A DNA stretch of 64,000 nucleotides, from assembly GCF_003987255.1 (NCBI RefSeq), contig NZ_PIQC01000009.1, positions 1-64,000 of the forward strand, read 5' to 3'. The notes below the pieces were generated by a model. The model was not told the DNA's origin. It saw nothing but the letters and a program-made list of their open reading frames with translations, and did no database searches. A program made the position numbers and the translations under genes. This document shows, in pieces, positions 19,159 to 28,699 of the stretch. The number at the start of each line of letters is the position of its first letter. Position 1 is the stretch's first letter. This stretch comes from Idiomarina ramblicola (GTDB lineage Bacteria; Pseudomonadota; Gammaproteobacteria; Enterobacterales; Alteromonadaceae).

Positions 19159-19437
19159 TTACCGTTTCTTCGCTTTCTTATCAGCAGCATGGCCGCGATA
19201 AGTACGGGTTGGCGCGAATTCGCCTAATTTATGACCGATCATTTCATCTGTCACGTAGACAGGAACGTGCTGACGACCGTTGTGAACAGCGATTGTCAGG
19301 CCGATCATATCTGGGATGATCATTGAACGACGGGACCAAGTTTTAATTGGCTTCTTTTCCCCGGCTTCCAACGCTTTCTCCACCTTATTTAGCAGGTGAA
19401 GGTCAATAAATGGACCTTTTTTAAGAGAACGTGGCAT
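19159..19437 (-). CDS. rpsS: Ribosomal protein S19
   Basis: S19 of the 30S head, 92 aa, the E. coli length. [20 protein letters not shown] and [20 protein letters not shown] are diagnostic. Confidence 0.99.
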
Positions 19438-19453
19438 GTTTTATCCTCAACTC

Positions 19454-20278
19454 TTATTTGTTGCGACGGCGTACGATGAACTTATCAGTACGCTTGTTTT
19501 TACGGGTTTTGTAGCCCTTGGTCGGCGTGCCCCATGGCGTCACAGGATGACGTCCACCAGAGGTACGGCCTTCACCACCACCGTGAGGGTGATCAACTGG
19601 GTTCATCGCCACACCACGAACGGTCGGACGAATACCACGCCAGCGGTTTGCACCGGCTTTACCCAATTGACGCAGCATGTGTTCTGCGTTGCCTACTTCA
19701 CCGATAGTTGCACGACCTTCAGACTGAACGCGACGCATCTCACCTGAACGTAAGCGAACAGTAACATAAGCACCGTCACGCGCAAGAATCTGGCAATAAG
19801 CACCCGCTGAACGAGCCATTTGTGCGCCTTTACCTGGCTGTAACTCTACCGCGTGAACAACACTACCCACAGGGATGTTGCGCATTGGCAGACTGTTACC
19901 AGGCTTGATTGGTGCATCAACACCAGACTGGATACGATCGCCTACTGATAGGTTCTTCGGAGCCAGAATGTAACGGCGTTCACCGTCAGCATACAAAACT
20001 AAAGCGATATTCGCTGAACGGTTAGGATCGTATTCAATACGCTCAACCTTTGCAGGGATACCATCTTTATTACGTTTAAAGTCGATTACACGGTAGTGGT
20101 GTTTATGACCACCGCCAATGTGACGAACCGTGATACGACCGTTATTGTTACGACCACCAGACTTGCTGTTTTTTTCCAGCAACGGTGCGTAAGGCTTGCC
20201 TTTGTACAGGTCCTGACCGACGACTTTAACGACGTGGCGTTGACCCGGAGACGTAGGCTTACTCTTAACTACAGCCAT
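19454..20278 (-). CDS. rplB: Ribosomal protein L2
   Basis: L2, needed for subunit joining and peptidyl transfer, 274 aa. The segment [20 protein letters not shown] holds the conserved catalytic-region His. AGGAGGAATAAAC before the ATG is a strong ribosome binding site. Confidence 0.99.
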
Positions 20279-20292
20279 GTTTATTCCTCCTG

Positions 20293-20595
20293 TTACTCAG
20301 CGCCGCCAGAGAAGTCAATGTCAGCACCTTCTTGCAAGGCAACATACGCTTTTTTCCAGTCACTGCGTTTCCCGAAACGAGAACCAGTGCGCTTGGTTTT
20401 ACCCTTCACGTTAACTGTACGTACGTTTTTGACTTCAACTTCAAATAATTTTTCGACAGCCGCTTTGATTTCGGTTTTAGTCGCATCAACGGCTACTTTA
20501 AAAACAACCGTGTTGTTATTTTCAGCAGTGTTGGTCGATTTTTCCGAAACGTGAGGTGCTAAAATCACTTTAAGCAAACGTTCTTCGCGCATCAT
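20293..20595 (-). CDS. rplW: Ribosomal protein L23
   Basis: L23 at the tunnel exit, docking site for trigger factor and SRP. 100 aa. [20 protein letters not shown] and [20 protein letters not shown] are typical. Overlaps the rplD stop by 4 bases (ATGA). Confidence 0.98.
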
Positions 20596-21197
20596 GATAA
20601 CACCTCCTCAAGCTGCTTGACGGCGTCAGCAGTCATCAGCACTTTCTCGAAAGCAATCAGACTGACAGGGTCAATACCCTGAACATCACGCACGTCGACT
20701 TTATGCAAGTTGCGAGAAGCTAAGAACAGGTTCTCATCAACTTCTTTTGTTACGATCAAAACGTCGTTCAGATCCATTTCTTTCAGTTTCGCTGCCAGTT
20801 GCTTTGTTTTTGGCTCATCAACACCAAACTTCTCAACAACAATCAAACGTTCCTGACGAATCAGTTCCGACAAAATGCTTTTAATCGCACCGCGATACAT
20901 TTTCTTGTTGACTTTCTGGCTGTGATTTTGCGGTTTTGCTGCAAAAGTCGCACCACCAGAACGCCAGATAGGACTACGGATTGTACCTGCACGGGCACGA
21001 CCTGTACCTTTTTGACGCCAAGGCTTCTTACCACCACCGGCTACTTCAGAACGAGTTTTCTGAGCTTTAGTGCCCTGACGAGCACCTGCAGCGTAAGCTA
21101 CAACTACTTGATGGACAAGGGCTTCATTAAACTCACGTCCAAAGGTAGCTTCGGAAACCTCAAGAGCGCCTTTTGCGTCTTTCAATGTTAATTCCAT
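20592..21197 (-). CDS. rplD: Ribosomal protein L4
   Basis: L4, 201 aa, exit-tunnel protein and the autogenous regulator of the S10 operon in gammaproteobacteria. A GTG at 21200 is in frame, but the ATG at 21197 gives the E. coli length and sits 7 bases from [24 protein letters not shown] is the signature loop. Its RNA target should be the rpsJ leader described below. Confidence 0.98.
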   Translation of the reverse strand: MELTLKDAKGALEVSEATFGREFNEALVHQVVVAYAAGARQGTKAQKTRSEVAGGGKKPWRQKGTGRARAGTIRSPIWRSGGATFAAKPQNHSQKVNKKMYRGAIKSILSELIRQERLIVVEKFGVDEPKTKQLAAKLKEMDLNDVLIVTKEVDENLFLASRNLHKVDVRDVQGIDPVSLIAFEKVLMTADAVKQLEEVLS

Positions 21198-21215
21198 CAC
21201 TATTCTCCTCAGACG

Positions 21216-21854
21216 TTATGCCTTGACCGCTGGTTTAACGATCACATCACTACCGGTTGCACCGGGGACCGCACCTTTGATCAACAACAAGTTGCGTTCT
21301 GCATCAACTCGAACTAATTCAAGTGATTGCGTAGTGACTTGCTCATTACCCATCTGACCAGCCATTTTCTTGCCTTTGAATACTTTACCAGGCGACTGGT
21401 TTTGACCGATTGAACCCGGTGCGCGGTGAGACAATGAGTTACCATGAGTAGCGTCCTGCATGCTGAAGTTCCAGCGTTTCACAGTACCGGCAAAGCCTTT
21501 ACCTTTTGAAATACCAGTAACGTCTACTTTGTTAACTTCTGCAAAAATATCAACAGTCAGTTCAGAACCTACTGCATAATCTTCGCCTTCGCCGTTTTTC
21601 AGGCGGAATTCCCAAAGACCACGACCTGCCTCTGTACCAGCTTTAGCAAAATGACCTGCTAAAGGCTTGGTTACACGGCTCGCTTTCTTCTCGCCTGTGG
21701 TCACTTGAAGGGCACGGTAACCGTCAGTGTCATCAGATTTAACCTGAGTCACACGGTTCGCCAGCACTTCGATCACAGTAACAGGAACAGAAGCGCCGTC
21801 TTCCTGGAAGACACGCGTCATTCCTACTTTACGACCGACTAGACCTATAGCCAT
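21216..21854 (-). CDS. rplC: Ribosomal protein L3
   Basis: L3, 212 aa, an early assembly protein of the 50[21 protein letters not shown] at the start. The loop region around [20 protein letters not shown] carries the Gln that PrmB methylates in other gammaproteobacteria. Between rpsJ (38 bp) and rplD. Confidence 0.99.
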   Translation of the reverse strand: MAIGLVGRKVGMTRVFQEDGASVPVTVIEVLANRVTQVKSDDTDGYRALQVTTGEKKASRVTKPLAGHFAKAGTEAGRGLWEFRLKNGEGEDYAVGSELTVDIFAEVNKVDVTGISKGKGFAGTVKRWNFSMQDATHGNSLSHRAPGSIGQNQSPGKVFKGKKMAGQMGNEQVTTQSLELVRVDAERNLLLIKGAVPGATGSDVIVKPAVKA

Positions 21855-21892
21855 TGTTAAAACCTCTCGTGTGTAATCCTATTACTGCCCAC

Positions 21893-22219
<327 letters not shown>

Positions 22220-22242
22220 TCAATAAAAGAGCATTTAAAAAA

Positions 22243-22356
22243 GAGCACAGAAAATCACAACCTCCCTGGCACATACCGGGGGTGTGATGTTCTACGTCAA
22301 GCATTCAGTCCCCAATCGGGACTGTTGTCGAACGCCTTTTACACGGCAACTTGCCG
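22243..22356 (-). promoter_or_regulatory. S10 operon leader, L4-type attenuator hairpins
   Basis: Three hairpins lie between promoter and rpsJ on the minus strand: CGGCAAGTTGCCG (22344-22356), AGTCCC-GATTG-GGGACT (22307-22323), and a long one spanning 22254-22288 with outer stem ATCACA/TGTGAT, followed by TTTTCT. The last resembles the E. coli hairpin where L4 and NusA cause termination. Homology is inferred from position, shape and U-run. Confidence 0.7.
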
Positions 22357-22381
22357 ATAAACTCAAAAGACGTGGCCGCGA

Positions 22382-22409
22382 ATTATACCGATTCACGGCC
22401 TGCTGTCAA
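22382..22409 (-). promoter_or_regulatory. S10 operon promoter
   Basis: Perfect consensus hexamers on the minus strand: TTGACA (22404-22409), a 16-base spacer, TATAAT (22382-22387), then a TCGCGGCC discriminator. The -35 begins only 4 bases beyond the dipeptidase stop. The GC-rich discriminator suggests stringent (ppGpp) control. Confidence 0.92.
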
Positions 22410-22413
22410 GACC

Positions 22414-23637
22414 TTAATGTATTTTAGCGTAGTCTTCGACCTGCTGCCAAACTCGCATTAAGTTACCGCCCAGAATCATTTCAACTTCTTTGTCTGAGTA
22501 GCCTCTATCCATAAGTCCCTGAACCAGGTTTGGATAAGTGGATACGTCTTTTAACCCGACGGGTAATGAATCACCGACGCCATCATAGTCGGAGCCAACA
22601 CCTATATGTTCAACCCCAATCAAATCGCGCACATGGTCAATATGGTCTAAAACGGTATCTAAAGTCGCAAAGGGATACGGATTATTGGCTTCAATATCCT
22701 TAATGCGACGTTTTGCTTCGTCGCTATCTTCGCCATACTGCTCTTTTACTGCACTAATCCGCTTTTTCATCATATCGCGATAACGATTCGCCTGTTCCGC
22801 CAAAAATGATGAACCGAAGTTAATTTGGATAACCCCTTCATTTTCCGCCAAGGCTTTTAGCATGTCATCGCTCATATTACGCTCGAATCCCGGAGTATAC
22901 GAACGCAGCGATGAATGCGACGCTATTACTGGCGCTTCACTAATATCAACGGCTTGGTAAAACGCATCATCAGAAATATGAGAAACATCGACCATAACGC
23001 CAACTTTGTTCATTTCTTTGACCAGTTCTTTACCGAAGGGGCTTAACCCATCCCACTGTCGGCGAATGTCATAAGAAGAATCTGAAATGTGATTAGATAA
23101 CGAATGTGCCAGAGTAATGTAACGGATACCGCGCTCATAAAACATGTGTAAGTTATCAAGATCGCCTTCAATTGGGGTACCGTTTTCCATACCCAGAGCA
23201 ATAGACATTAAACCTTGTTCCTTATTACGACGGATATCGTCAGTGCTATAAGCCATCGCGAACTTATCTGGCGCACGTCCGACAAGCGCTTCCATACCAT
23301 CGATAAGTTCATGAGCCAGTTGAATACTGCCACCGCTTTCTTCATAAGAAGCAGGGATATAAATTGACATGAACGGAGCATCAAGGCCGCCTTCTACAGC
23401 ACGGGGATAATCGAAATCCCCTTCTTCGGTGGCTTCAGTTACATTTTCCCACTTATCGTGGATTCGGTATGGCACGTCAATGTGCGTATCGATAAGAAGA
23501 TACTGCTTGGCTAACCTTTCAGCTTTATCACTAGCGGTATACTTTGCCTGTTCCGGGCTACCTTCTGCAGGCTGGGCAGCTGTTGCACAACCAGTTATTA
23601 CAGCCAGCACTGAAGCGGCTATCAGAGACTTAAACAT
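22414..23637 (-). CDS. Lipoprotein membrane dipeptidase (peptidase M19)
   Basis: 407 aa zinc dipeptidase of the renal-dipeptidase family. A lipoprotein signal (VITGC, lipid Cys17) anchors it to the envelope. Metal ligands are visible: His52 and Asp54 in DTHIDVPYR, the Glu in LGMENG, and His residues in LAHSLSNH and VIASHSSLRSY. The DYDGVGDSLP segment near the C-terminus is also conserved. It probably degrades dipeptides in the periplasm. Its stop abuts the S10 promoter, so readthrough into the ribosomal operon is possible. Confidence 0.93.
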   Translation of the reverse strand: MFKSLIAASVLAVITGCATAAQPAEGSPEQAKYTASDKAERLAKQYLLIDTHIDVPYRIHDKWENVTEATEEGDFDYPRAVEGGLDAPFMSIYIPASYEESGGSIQLAHELIDGMEALVGRAPDKFAMAYSTDDIRRNKEQGLMSIALGMENGTPIEGDLDNLHMFYERGIRYITLAHSLSNHISDSSYDIRRQWDGLSPFGKELVKEMNKVGVMVDVSHISDDAFYQAVDISEAPVIASHSSLRSYTPGFERNMSDDMLKALAENEGVIQINFGSSFLAEQANRYRDMMKKRISAVKEQYGEDSDEAKRRIKDIEANNPYPFATLDTVLDHIDHVRDLIGVEHIGVGSDYDGVGDSLPVGLKDVSTYPNLVQGLMDRGYSDKEVEMILGGNLMRVWQQVEDYAKIH

Positions 23638-23688
23638 ACGTATTCCTCTTTTATTGTTATAACGGGATATACGCAGAGTACCAAAAGT

Positions 23689-23799
23689 CTAGCTATGCCG
23701 CATCAGTGATGCGCTGAAACTTATGACAGCGCCGACGACTAACGTTCCTAAAACCGGCGCGGTCAACCAAATGAGCCACCATTGATCCAATAAAATCAT
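23689..23799 (-). CDS. Small single-span membrane protein, 36 aa
   Basis: Encodes 36 residues starting MILLDQWWLIWLTAPVLGTL and ending ASLMRHS: one hydrophobic helix (about residues 8-30) with a basic tail. AAGGAG lies 5 bases before the ATG, a strong ribosome binding site, and the gene starts 9 bases after the stop of the small exported protein upstream, so both are likely translated from one mRNA. No family recognised. A chance frame is possible, but the ribosome binding site and hydrophobic content argue for a real gene. Confidence 0.6.
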   Translation of the reverse strand: MILLDQWWLIWLTAPVLGTLVVGAVISFSASLMRHS

Positions 23800-23808
23800 G
23801 GGGACTCC

Positions 23809-24066
23809 TTATTGAGCTTTCTTACTTTCTTGTTCTGATGCTTTATTTTGAACTTCAACTAATTGTAAGCTCGAAAATAACTCCAAAGCCCATTCCTGAA
23901 TCGAGTCAGCAGCCGACTGCTTAATACTTTGCATACTTTCTTCAGACATTTCAGCAATCTGAGCTTGTAGCTCAGCAGCGATAGAATCTCTATTTTCATC
24001 GGCAGCTGATACCGAAGCACTGAACAACATAACACCACTGATGACACTTACGATTAACGCTTTCAT
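23809..24066 (-). CDS. Small exported helical protein, 85 aa
   Basis: Signal peptide MKALIVSVISGVMLFSASVSAA, then about 60 residues rich in Ala, Glu, Gln and Ser with no Cys and a heptad-like pattern (AELQAQIAEMSEESMQSIKQ). AAAGGAG precedes the ATG. Probably a small periplasmic helical protein. Function unknown. Followed after 9 bases by the 36-aa membrane protein. Confidence 0.75.
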   Translation of the reverse strand: MKALIVSVISGVMLFSASVSAADENRDSIAAELQAQIAEMSEESMQSIKQSAADSIQEWALELFSSLQLVEVQNKASEQESKKAQ

Positions 24067-24238
24067 GATTTTCTCCTTTGAATAAATGACAGTGCGTTAG
24101 TTAAGTCGCACTAAGTAATTCAAAGGTTGTGCCATCTTTTTAATTTTTATTAACCATTTGTTTTTATTGGTATTATTCTTAAAACAAGAAAAGCTATCGA
24201 TTTCTAGAGTTAGTGTTTTTCACCAGTTTTTAGTGTAT
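24067..24238. other. AT-rich intergenic region
   Basis: 172 bases with no gene. A small inverted repeat GTGCG-N10-CGCAC near 24093-24112 lies in the leader of the 85-aa gene. It presumably holds that gene's promoter and the 3' end of dusA, but I see no convincing promoter or terminator. Confidence 0.4.
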
Positions 24239-25273
24239 TTATGACGTTAATGATGAAACATGCTGGCTATGGTCATCACGAAACGCCAGTGCACCATAAA
24301 GGAGTTGTTCCGCACTCGAGGCTCGAGGACCTTTGACACTGAGGTACTGACGCCACCGTTTGCCTCCCGTCATTCCCTGAAACAACCCCAGCATATGCCG
24401 GGCAACGTGCCATGCACGGCCTCCCTGGCGGATGTGATTATCAATGTAAGGTATCATGGCAGTAACAACCGCTTCCCTGGTTAGGGTTGATTGCTCTAAG
24501 CTATTCAACTGATCCAACTGAGTTAACAACCAGGGGTTTTGATACGCCGCCCGTCCTATCATCACACCATGAACTTCAGCCAGGTGCCCTTTGACGTCAT
24601 CAATAGTTAAAACTCCACCATTAATCGAGACTGGAACATCGGGGTATCTTTTTTGTGCCCGGTAAACGCGTTCATATTGCAGTTCCGGGATATCTCTGTT
24701 TTCTTTAGGACTCAGTCCTTGCAACCAGGCTTTACGTGCGTGCAAGGTCAATTGATCGGTACCGGCAGCGACAACCGCATCGGTTAATTCATACAGAAAA
24801 TCATCGGAATCTTGGTGGTCAATCCCAAGCCGGGTTTTTACCGTTATTGGAATGTCGGTAACCGCTTTCATCGCTTTGACACAATCAGCCACTTTTACGG
24901 GTTCGGCCATTAAGCAGGCGCCAAAACTTCCATTCTGAACTCTATCTGATGGACAGCCAACATTGATATTAACTTCGTCATAACCACGCTCTTGTGCCAA
25001 AGCAGCGCAGCGGGCCATCGCGTCCGGTTCGGAGCCACCTAACTGGAGGGCAACGGGATGTTCTTCCGGGTTAAATGCGAGAAAGTCCTGCTGACCATAA
25101 GTAATGGCTCCTGTCGTCACCATTTCGGTATAAAGCAGGGCAGTCTGCGTTAGCAAACGATGAAAATATCGACAGTGACGATCAGTCCAGTCCAGCATAG
25201 GAGCCACAGAGAGCTTGTAAGAATATGGTAAAGCCAAAACATCCACCCAAAAGTTAATCAGTAAAGCCTGCAA
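24239..25273 (-). CDS. dusA: tRNA-dihydrouridine(20/20a) synthase DusA
   Basis: FMN enzyme reducing U20/U20a of the tRNA D-loop. The DusA signature SVAPMLDWTDRHCRYFHRLL is at about residues 22-41. The catalytic Cys lies in NVGCPSDRVQNGSFGACLM; the FMN/phosphate region is VSINGGVLT. The start given is a TTG with no clear ribosome binding site. An internal GTG (about 25243) is a real alternative, so the first 10-20 residues are uncertain. Divergent from zur across 116 bp. Confidence 0.95.
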   Translation of the reverse strand: MQALLINFWVDVLALPYSYKLSVAPMLDWTDRHCRYFHRLLTQTALLYTEMVTTGAITYGQQDFLAFNPEEHPVALQLGGSEPDAMARCAALAQERGYDEVNINVGCPSDRVQNGSFGACLMAEPVKVADCVKAMKAVTDIPITVKTRLGIDHQDSDDFLYELTDAVVAAGTDQLTLHARKAWLQGLSPKENRDIPELQYERVYRAQKRYPDVPVSINGGVLTIDDVKGHLAEVHGVMIGRAAYQNPWLLTQLDQLNSLEQSTLTREAVVTAMIPYIDNHIRQGGRAWHVARHMLGLFQGMTGGKRWRQYLSVKGPRASSAEQLLYGALAFRDDHSQHVSSLTS

Positions 25274-25389
25274 ACGCGTTACTTATTTTAACTCAGAATA
25301 CAACGCTAAGCAGCCTCTTCCGTAAAACCCTTTTCCTTGCCTCTAAAACTCTCTACAATGGCAAAACTGATCTTAAACTGTAGTAACTA

Positions 25390-25833
25390 ATGACAGCTCA
25401 AGAAGCGCAAAGACTCATACGTAAAGCAGAAACACTCTGCCAGCAACGCGGAGCCCGGCTAACCAATGCTCGCCGCGAAGTATTCGCTATACTCGCAGAA
25501 CATTCAGGTGCTGTTGGGGCATACGATTTGCTGGATGAATTGCGTGAAGTTATGCCAAATGCAAAGCCACCAACCATTTACCGCGCTTTAGACTTTTTAC
25601 AAGAGCAGGGCTTTGTCCATAAGATTACCTCATCAAACAGTTTTGTGCTCTGTTCACACTTTGATCATCAACACCCAGTACAAATGCTTATCTGTGACTC
25701 CTGTGGCGATGTTCAGGAGATCCAGTCCGAGGGGGTCTACGACGAGCTAAAGCACCAAGCAGAAGATCAAGGCTTTAAAGTTCAAAACCAAACTATAGAG
25801 GCTCATGGTTTGTGTACCAAGTGCCATTCATAG
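25390..25833 (+). CDS. zur: Zinc uptake regulator Zur (Fur family)
   Basis: 147-aa Fur-family repressor. The winged helix contains KPPTIYRALDFLQEQGFVHK, the Zur subtype signature and not that of Fur or PerR. Structural zinc Cys pairs are Cys102/Cys105 (CDSCG) and Cys142/Cys145 (CTKCH); EAHGLC is typical. Zinc-loaded Zur represses uptake genes such as znuABC. Divergent from dusA, 33 bp before the M1 peptidase; I see no clear Zur box in the gap. Confidence 0.95.
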   Translation: MTAQEAQRLIRKAETLCQQRGARLTNARREVFAILAEHSGAVGAYDLLDELREVMPNAKPPTIYRALDFLQEQGFVHKITSSNSFVLCSHFDHQHPVQMLICDSCGDVQEIQSEGVYDELKHQAEDQGFKVQNQTIEAHGLCTKCHS

Positions 25834-25866
25834 TAGCGCCATTAAATAATAACAATAGGTAAAAGA

Positions 25867-28197
25867 ATGAAACTCAGTCATCTTATTGCTACAGCAGCGG
25901 TTTCCTTTGCCGTTAGCCAGGCAGCAACAGCTCAAGCGTTTGAAGATAAATTCCGTCAACTTAACGACGATAAGTTTCGCAGCCCAAATATCTACCGAAC
26001 AGCTTCTGGAGCCCCCGGCCATGCCTACTGGCAACAAGAAGCGGACTACAAAATTCAGGTTGCGCTAGATGACGAGAATCAAAGCATTACCGCAGAAAGT
26101 ACTATTACCTATACTAATAACTCACCTGATACCTTGCGCTATTTATGGGTACAGCTTGATCAAAACCGTTTTAAGAAAGACTCGATAGGGCCAAAAAGTA
26201 ATGCTTCCGGGGATTTAGAGCGCGTTAGTTTTTCCCGCATGGAAAGTATGCTGACTCAGGAAAGCTTTCCAGCCGGTTATGAGCTTACCGAAATCAGTAA
26301 AGAAAATGGTGAACCGCTTGATCATTACGTTAATGACACGATGCTAAGACTTGATCTTAGCGAACCGTTGAAAAGTGGTGAAAGCGTTACCTTTAATATT
26401 AATTGGCAATTCAACATTATCGAAGCTGAAGTGCTTGGCGGCCGTGGCGGCTACGAATACTTTGAAGACGACGGTAATTATCTTTACGAAATGGCACAAT
26501 GGTTCCCTCGTATGGCAGCATACTATGATGCTGAGGGCTGGCAGAATAAGCAATTCATCGGCAATGGTGAGTTCGCTCTTGAGTTTGGCGACTACCGTGT
26601 TGAGATAACGGTTCCGGCCGATCACATTGTTGCTTCTACCGGTGTTTTGCAAAATCCCAACCAGGTGCTCACGTCGACTCAACGTCAACGTCTGGAAGTT
26701 GCACGTAACGCGGACGAACCAATAAAAATTGTTACCGAAGAGGAAGCACTGGAGAACCAAAAGGAAGGAACCAGCGAAACCAAAACCTGGATTTTTGAAG
26801 CTGAGAAAGTTCGTGACTTTGCCTGGGCTTCATCGCGTAAATTTATCTGGGATGCTCAGGGCTACAAGAAAAACGACACCGATGTATTGGCTATGTCGTT
26901 CTACCCTGAGGAAGGCAATCCTTTATGGGAACGATACTCAACTGCTTCTATTATCCACACCATTGAGCATTACAACGACTACAGCTTTGACTACCCTTAC
27001 CCGGTAGCAATTTCAGTCAATGGGCCTGTCGGTGGCATGGAATATCCGATGATCACCTTTAATGGTCCTCGCCCATACGTTGACGAAGACTCGGGTGAGA
27101 AGTACTACTCCAAACGTACGAAATACGGTCTAATTTCAGTTATTATTCACGAAATTGGCCATATTTACTTCCCTATGATAGTCAATACGGATGAGCGCCA
27201 GTGGACCTGGATGGATGAGGGAATAAACACCTATTTGCAATTTCTGGCTGAACAGAAATGGGAAAAAGACTACCCTTCCTGGCGCGGTGAGCCGCGTAAC
27301 ATTACCCGTTACATGGCCAGCAGTAACCAAATGCCCATTATGACCAACTCAGAATCTATCCTGCAGTTTGGTAATAACGCTTACGGGAAGCCGGCGACCG
27401 CTCTCAATATATTGCGTGAAACCATCGTCGGTCGTGACTTATTCGATTTCGCATTCCGCGAATACGCACAGCGCTGGAAGTTTAAACGTCCGACGCCGGA
27501 AGATCTCTTCAGAACGTTAGAGGATGCTTCAGGCGTTGATTTAGATTGGTTCTGGCGCGGCTGGTTCTACTCGACTGACCATGTCGACATATCGTTAGAA
27601 CAAGTTCACCAATTAACTATTAACACGCAGGATCCGGAAGTTGAAAAAGCCTGGGCTGAAAAACAACATGATGCAGAGCCTGAATCTTTAACCACCAAGC
27701 GCAACGCCGATGTTAATTACAAAATTCATCAGCAACCGCACCTTGCTGACTTCTATAATGAAAACGACGAGTTTACGGTGACTAATGCAGACCGTAACGA
27801 ATACAGAAAACTCATTGAAGGACTCAATGACGAGCAGAAAAAAATGCTGGAAAATGGCAGTAACTTCTACGTGCTCGACTTTGCTAACAAAGGCGGTTTA
27901 GTTATGCCTATTTTACTCGACCTTCATTACCAAGATGGTAGTAAGGAGCATGTCCGTATTCCTGCGGAAGTTTGGCGACGTTCGCCAGAGAGCGTCAGCA
28001 AATTGCTCATTCGAGATAAAACCCTGACTCAAGTCGTTGTTGACCCAAACTGGGAAACAGCTGACGTTGATACGGATAATAATTATTGGCCAGCTCGGGC
28101 TGTTCCATCAAGGATTGAGCTTTTTAAACGGAAAGACCGTAATAAAAGCATGATGGAAGACTACAATCAGGAGCTGGAGTCCGGAAACGATGACTAA
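25867..28197 (+). CDS. Exported M1-family metallopeptidase
   Basis: 776 aa. Signal peptide (MKLSHLIATAAVSFAVSQAATAQA), an N-terminal beta domain, then the gluzincin catalytic domain: HEIGH at 428-432 and the third ligand Glu451 in WMDEGINTY (HExxH-18-E). GGMEYP at 389-394 replaces the usual GxMEN exopeptidase motif, as in some large M1 relatives. The C-terminal part from about 570 is unassigned. Overlaps the next gene by 8 bases. Zinc-dependent and just after zur, but a regulatory link is only a guess. Confidence 0.9.
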   Translation: MKLSHLIATAAVSFAVSQAATAQAFEDKFRQLNDDKFRSPNIYRTASGAPGHAYWQQEADYKIQVALDDENQSITAESTITYTNNSPDTLRYLWVQLDQNRFKKDSIGPKSNASGDLERVSFSRMESMLTQESFPAGYELTEISKENGEPLDHYVNDTMLRLDLSEPLKSGESVTFNINWQFNIIEAEVLGGRGGYEYFEDDGNYLYEMAQWFPRMAAYYDAEGWQNKQFIGNGEFALEFGDYRVEITVPADHIVASTGVLQNPNQVLTSTQRQRLEVARNADEPIKIVTEEEALENQKEGTSETKTWIFEAEKVRDFAWASSRKFIWDAQGYKKNDTDVLAMSFYPEEGNPLWERYSTASIIHTIEHYNDYSFDYPYPVAISVNGPVGGMEYPMITFNGPRPYVDEDSGEKYYSKRTKYGLISVIIHEIGHIYFPMIVNTDERQWTWMDEGINTYLQFLAEQKWEKDYPSWRGEPRNITRYMASSNQMPIMTNSESILQFGNNAYGKPATALNILRETIVGRDLFDFAFREYAQRWKFKRPTPEDLFRTLEDASGVDLDWFWRGWFYSTDHVDISLEQVHQLTINTQDPEVEKAWAEKQHDAEPESLTTKRNADVNYKIHQQPHLADFYNENDEFTVTNADRNEYRKLIEGLNDEQKKMLENGSNFYVLDFANKGGLVMPILLDLHYQDGSKEHVRIPAEVWRRSPESVSKLLIRDKTLTQVVVDPNWETADVDTDNNYWPARAVPSRIELFKRKDRNKSMMEDYNQELESGNDD

Positions 28198-28696
28198 AGT
28201 TGTTGCCGCTCTTGCTCTGTTATTAGCGCTGATACCCTCTGTGTCAGCGCACCGTTACTTTTTTGGGTTGACCGAAATCAGCTTTAACAAAAACACGCAT
28301 GCTATGGAAATTGTCCATCAGTATACGTTGCATGACGTTCAGCAAGCACTGAAAAAGCGTTTGGGAAAAGAATTCAGGCTTGAGCAAAATGATGCGGAGA
28401 AGCAAATTCGTAACTGGGTAAATGAAAAGTTTCAACTCACTAATTCCCAGGGGGAAGCCGTTACACCAAGTTGGGTTGGTTTCGAAGCTGACTATCAAAA
28501 AATTTGGATTTATCAGGAAGTCCCTAAGCGTGATAACCTGTGCCAATGGAAGCTAGCCAACACACTTTTAATGAACAGCTTTTCAGCACAAGTAAATACT
28601 ATCAATGTTGTTGATGACTATGGTAACCGTAGTCTAATTTTAACCATTGAAAACACATCTGACACAATTAAGTGCCAGCAAGCTATAAAGGAATAA
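28190..28696 (+). CDS. Exported partner of the M1 peptidase, DUF6702-like
   Basis: 168 aa with a signal peptide (MTKVVAALALLLALIPSVSA) directly followed by HRYFFGLTEISFNKNTHAME, a start I associate with the DUF6702 family; the family name is from memory. The rest is a small beta-rich domain with two Cys residues (in NLCQWK and KCQQ). Start codon lies within the end of the M1 gene, so the two are coupled and likely act together in the periplasm. Confidence 0.7.
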   Translation: MTKVVAALALLLALIPSVSAHRYFFGLTEISFNKNTHAMEIVHQYTLHDVQQALKKRLGKEFRLEQNDAEKQIRNWVNEKFQLTNSQGEAVTPSWVGFEADYQKIWIYQEVPKRDNLCQWKLANTLLMNSFSAQVNTINVVDDYGNRSLILTIENTSDTIKCQQAIKE

Positions 28697-28699
28697 ACA

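Noticed and set aside
18838-19227. 129-codon plus-strand frame opposite rplV and rpsS
   Set aside because: Antisense to highly conserved ribosomal genes; its protein resembles nothing and no ribosome binding site is seen.
19436-20554. Two overlapping plus-strand frames of 103 and 152 codons opposite rplB/rplW
   Set aside because: Shadows of conserved ribosomal genes.
20799-21191. 130-codon plus-strand frame opposite rplD
   Set aside because: Antisense shadow of L4, Thr/Cys/Phe-rich from reversed codon bias.
26344-26760. 138-codon minus-strand frame inside the M1 peptidase gene
   Set aside because: Antisense to a complete peptidase domain; no start signal.
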